This document shows positions 4,926-7,080 of a stretch of 7,080 nucleotides of DNA, one piece after another (within the stretch, counting starts at the first letter, position 1; each line of letters begins with the position of its first letter). This DNA is from Deltaproteobacteria bacterium (lineage in GTDB: Bacteria > SAR324 > JACQKK01). The translations under genes and the position numbers were made by a program. The notes beneath the pieces were generated by a model that was given only the letters and a program-made list of their open reading frames with translations, made no database searches and was not told where the DNA came from. The DNA lies in assembly GCA_029858165.1 (NCBI GenBank), contig JAOUFO010000090.1, positions 1 through 7,080 of the forward strand, written 5' to 3'.

Positions 4926-6794
4926 TTAGTTTTGCTCATAGGCCCCCATGCTCATCGGGGCTGTGCGGTTGATTCCATCCCGGTCCAGGGGGACCGTGGC
5001 GGACAGGTCCACCCCCCCTCGGCGAACATTCAGCGGGCTGGAGGCTTGCAGGTGCAAATCCCTCCCGGCCTGGTTTACAAATGCGGGGTTGTCCCCAATG
5101 TTGGCCAGGTCCGCCAGGGTGCTGACCCCCACCACGGCGGTCACCAGATCGTTAACGGCGGTGGTGCCTCCATTCCAATACAGGGCGGTGGGGCAGCCGA
5201 ACAGGTCGTTTTTGGCAAATTCAAGGGGGTCGGATGCTCCTTTGGCCTCAAAAACACAATACCGGTTTCCAGCGGCGGCGGATGTGAACAGAATGTTGTT
5301 TTTCACGGCGGCCCCGGCGGCTTCAAAATAAACCGCGGTGCTGCTGGCGACCCCGGTGCCCCCATCCACGGTATTGTTGAAGGCCGTGAAACCCGCCGCC
5401 CCAAAAATGCCATGGCTGGCAGACCCGCCCCCCCCGGCGATGACATTGCTGTACAGACCGGTTGTGCCGAAATCATACACCCCATAACTGAATGCCGTCC
5501 CCCGGCCTCCATCAATGGTGTTGCCGGTCAGGGTGATTGTCACCCAATTGTAAACCCCGTAGCTGTTGGCCCCCCCGCCGCCGCCATCAATGGAGTTGTC
5601 GGCAAGGGTCAGGGCATTCAAATTGGTAACCCCATAGCTGTCTGTCCCCCCGCTGCCTCCCCGGATGGTGTTGCCGATCAGGGTGAGTGTGCCCCAATTG
5701 AAGACCCCATAGCTGGAGGTTCCCGTCCCCCCCTGAATTGTGTTGGCGCGAAAGGTGGCCGCACCGGTTGAATTGTGGTAAACGGCATAATTGGTGGTGC
5801 CGGACCCCCCGGACAGGGTGTTGCCTGTCAGGGTTGGGGCTGAATCGGCATCATTGAACACCCCGTAACTTTCCACCCCTGCCCCTCCGTTAAGGGTGTT
5901 GTTGCTGAGGGTGGGGGCGCCCCCGGTGGTATTGTAGATGGCGGCGTTGTATCCGGTTGGGGATGCTGTGGAGCCGTTGATGGTAAATCCATCCAGCACC
6001 GTGGCGCCGGTGATGGCGGTTGAGGCCTCCACGGCCCGGTTGGGGTTGGCCGGGGTACCGGCCGCGGTTTGGATGTCCTGGATGGTGGTGGTGTTGGCCG
6101 TGCGGTCACGGGTTAAAAAATCGGCGGAATAGCCGCCATACACCGAAACCCCCGATTTCAACACCACATGGTCTGTGCCGGAGGTGACCTGGTAGGTGCC
6201 CGCCGATACCTTGACCGCCTGGCCCGCCGCGGCGGCGGCGATGGCCGCCGGAATGGTCAGCATGGGGGTGGCCGGGCTGGTGCCGTTGTTGGCGATATTT
6301 CCGGTGGTGCTGACGTAATAAAAGGCATCGTACACGCCATAACCGAGCACCAGGGGGGCCATCGGGTTCCCGGCCAAATCTTTTGCGGTGATCGTGCGAT
6401 TGAAAGGCCCCGCGGCAAGGGGGGTAAAGGTATAGGTATCGTTGGCCGCGTTGGAGGCAGACCAAATGCCCAAGCCGCCGGTGATGCTTGCGGTGTCCAT
6501 GGTTTCGCTGAACACCACCTGAAGGGCATCCGTGGTTAAAATGGGGCTGTTGTTGGGAATAGACAGGGTGGCCGTGGGGGGGGTGTTGTCCGCAGCTCCC
6601 CCGCCGCCGCCGCCACCCCCCCCGCTTCCCCCTCCACTGCCGGAGCAGCCCGCCGACATAGCCATCAGGGCAGCCAAACCACTCAAAGACAGCCACCGAA
6701 CTGACTGTCTGAACCAAGCTGATGGAAAGGAGCGGTGGGCCAGCCGCCCAATGAGAGGTAGAGAATGAAAAACCGGATACATTTCGGCAGTCAT
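4926..6794 (-). CDS. Beta-helix lipoprotein with Ig-like domain
   Basis: A 622-residue predicted exported lipoprotein. A long basic n-region leads to a hydrophobic core (about 34-49) and a lipobox ending SAGC, so C50 is the likely lipidated residue. A Gly/Ser linker with nine consecutive glycines follows (51-66). Residues 71-145 look like a bacterial Ig-like (Big_5 type) domain, with VVFSETMD (93-100) and KDLAGNP (138-144). YYVSTTGNIANNGTSPATP (159-177) and VKVSAGTYQV (194-203) resemble a DUF1565 segment. Residues 299-499 are eight self-similar rungs with NTIxGG and SYGVYN, typical of a right-handed parallel beta-helix. The end (NPAFVNQAGRDLHLQASSPL, then MGAYE) is the usual cap of such proteins. 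C513 and C534 might form a disulfide. GGAG 6 nt before the ATG supports the start. It is probably surface-exposed or periplasmic; carbohydrate binding or adhesion is possible, but no catalytic residues can be assigned. Confidence 0.9.
   Translation of the reverse strand: MTAEMYPVFHSLPLIGRLAHRSFPSAWFRQSVRWLSLSGLAALMAMSAGCSGSGGGSGGGGGGGGGAADNTPPTATLSIPNNSPILTTDALQVVFSETMDTASITGGLGIWSASNAANDTYTFTPLAAGPFNRTITAKDLAGNPMAPLVLGYGVYDAFYYVSTTGNIANNGTSPATPMLTIPAAIAAAAAGQAVKVSAGTYQVTSGTDHVVLKSGVSVYGGYSADFLTRDRTANTTTIQDIQTAAGTPANPNRAVEASTAITGATVLDGFTINGSTASPTGYNAAIYNTTGGAPTLSNNTLNGGAGVESYGVFNDADSAPTLTGNTLSGGSGTTNYAVYHNSTGAATFRANTIQGGTGTSSYGVFNWGTLTLIGNTIRGGSGGTDSYGVTNLNALTLADNSIDGGGGGANSYGVYNWVTITLTGNTIDGGRGTAFSYGVYDFGTTGLYSNVIAGGGGSASHGIFGAAGFTAFNNTVDGGTGVASSTAVYFEAAGAAVKNNILFTSAAAGNRYCVFEAKGASDPLEFAKNDLFGCPTALYWNGGTTAVNDLVTAVVGVSTLADLANIGDNPAFVNQAGRDLHLQASSPLNVRRGGVDLSATVPLDRDGINRTAPMSMGAYEQN
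5298..5900 (-). repeat. Coding repeats: eight beta-helix rungs of 24-26 residues
   Basis: Residues 299-499 of the lipoprotein. Rungs begin at N299, N325, N351, N375, N400, N425, N450 and N474, each with the pattern N-[TSV]-[ILV]-x-G-G-x-G followed by a S-Y-G-V-[YF] strand that is degraded in the last two. Rungs 3-6 are the most alike, suggesting recent internal duplication. DNA identity between rungs is only partial. Confidence 0.75.
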
Positions 6795-6800
6795 GAGGGT

Positions 6801-6804
6801 CTCC
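6801..6804 (-). promoter_or_regulatory. Shine-Dalgarno of the beta-helix lipoprotein gene
   Basis: Minus-strand GGAG lies 6 nt before the ATG at 6794-6792. It favours this start over the ATG four codons later. Confidence 0.55.
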
Positions 6805-6840
6805 GAAGGAAATTGAAACAGGATTTGTGGTCAGGATTTG

Positions 6841-6869
6841 GCCATACTAAAAAAAACCAAAACGGTCAA
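6841..6869 (-). promoter_or_regulatory. Weak candidate promoter for the beta-helix gene
   Basis: On the minus strand TTGACC (6869-6864, five of six -35 consensus bases) is followed after 17 bp by TATGGC (6846-6841), which matches only the first three -10 bases. A T8 tract (6856-6849) fills part of the spacer. Transcription would start about 40 nt upstream of the ATG. The rest of the 153-bp gap 6795-6947 holds no gene that I can see. Confidence 0.28.
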
Positions 6870-6947
6870 ACAATAAGAAGACCCCGCGCGTTGGCCCCTT
6901 TGTGGGGGTTGGGGCAGCGGCCTTTCACTTCCGGTTTTGCTTTTGGC

Positions 6948-7080
6948 TCAAAACCTGAAGTCCACCGGGTCGCCGGGTTTGAGGCCCAGGGATTTGGCCT
7001 GACCTGCGGCCAGTTCCAGCACAAAGTTGGCTTCACTTTCGGGGGTGTAGGTGGGGAGGCGGCTGTCCGGGGTGCCGGGG
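6948..7080 (-). CDS. DUF192 family protein, C-terminal fragment
   Basis: The frame enters from the right edge and ends at a TGA at 6950-6948, giving 43 C-terminal residues; the 5' part is outside the window. ANFVLELAAGQAKSLGLKPG, followed by DPVDFRF and the stop, matches the typical DUF192 (COG1430) ending, in which a [VI]LE[LV]xAG strand is followed by a small loop and GLKxGDxVxF. Family members are small, often exported proteins of unknown function. The assignment rests on this short C-terminal pattern only. The gene lies on the same strand as the beta-helix gene, 153 bp upstream of it. Confidence 0.8.
   Translation of the reverse strand, partial: PGTPDSRLPTYTPESEANFVLELAAGQAKSLGLKPGDPVDFRF

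Noticed and set aside
4607..4972. 121-codon plus-strand frame with Ala/Lys/Pro-rich 26-residue repeats
   Set aside because: TTG start with no Shine-Dalgarno sequence; the open frame follows from the repeat period being a multiple of three.
4662..5771. 369-codon plus-strand open frame through the repeats and opposite the beta-helix gene
   Set aside because: It starts at a GTG inside the repeat without a ribosome site and lies antisense to a well-supported protein.
4642..5900. Possible kinship between the 78-bp (26-codon) repeat and the roughly 25-residue beta-helix rungs
   Set aside because: None of the minus-strand frames of the repeat resembles the NTIxGG/SYGVYN pattern; the similar period looks coincidental.
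6849..6935. Terminator for the DUF192 gene
   Set aside because: Short G/C arms near 6890-6917 and the T8 tract at 6856-6849 (minus strand) are too far apart to form a standard intrinsic terminator.

Overview
The window is GC-rich bacterial DNA and every convincing gene lies on the minus strand. Two proteins carry lipoprotein signal peptides, there is a PcnB-type poly(A) polymerase, and the tldD/pmbA pair is present. Together these point to a Gram-negative bacterium, probably Pseudomonadota or a neighbouring phylum; a finer placement is not possible by eye. Glycine and proline are often written GGG and CCC, so runs of 7-9 G or C are frequent.

In the direction of transcription (right to left): 6948-7080 is the last 43 codons of a DUF192-family gene. 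After a 153-bp gap with a weak candidate promoter comes a 622-residue surface or periplasmic lipoprotein (4926-6794). It has a signal peptide, a glycine linker, a bacterial Ig-like domain, a DUF1565-like segment, a right-handed beta-helix built of self-similar rungs of about 25 residues, and a typical beta-helix C-terminal cap.

The 428-bp intergenic stretch 4498-4925 holds the main non-coding structure. A 78-bp tandem repeat (3.3 copies, differing only at one alternating base) carries nested inverted repeats. Next to it is a compact control region containing a stem-loop, two T9 tracts inside an 18-bp duplication, and a good sigma70-like promoter reading toward tldD.

The left part looks like one operon: tldD (4497-3124), pmbA/tldE (3123-1780, abutting with no gap), pcnB (1706-252, forced TTG start), and a lipoprotein gene that overlaps pcnB by ATGA and leaves the window (255-1). 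TldD and PmbA should form the heterodimeric TldD/E metalloprotease; PcnB adds poly(A) tails to RNA. Their shared job, if any, is not evident from sequence.

I see no mobile element, CRISPR array, tRNA or rRNA, and no clear undescribed defence or biosynthetic system. The best leads are the 78-bp structured repeat, the tldD control region and the beta-helix lipoprotein.
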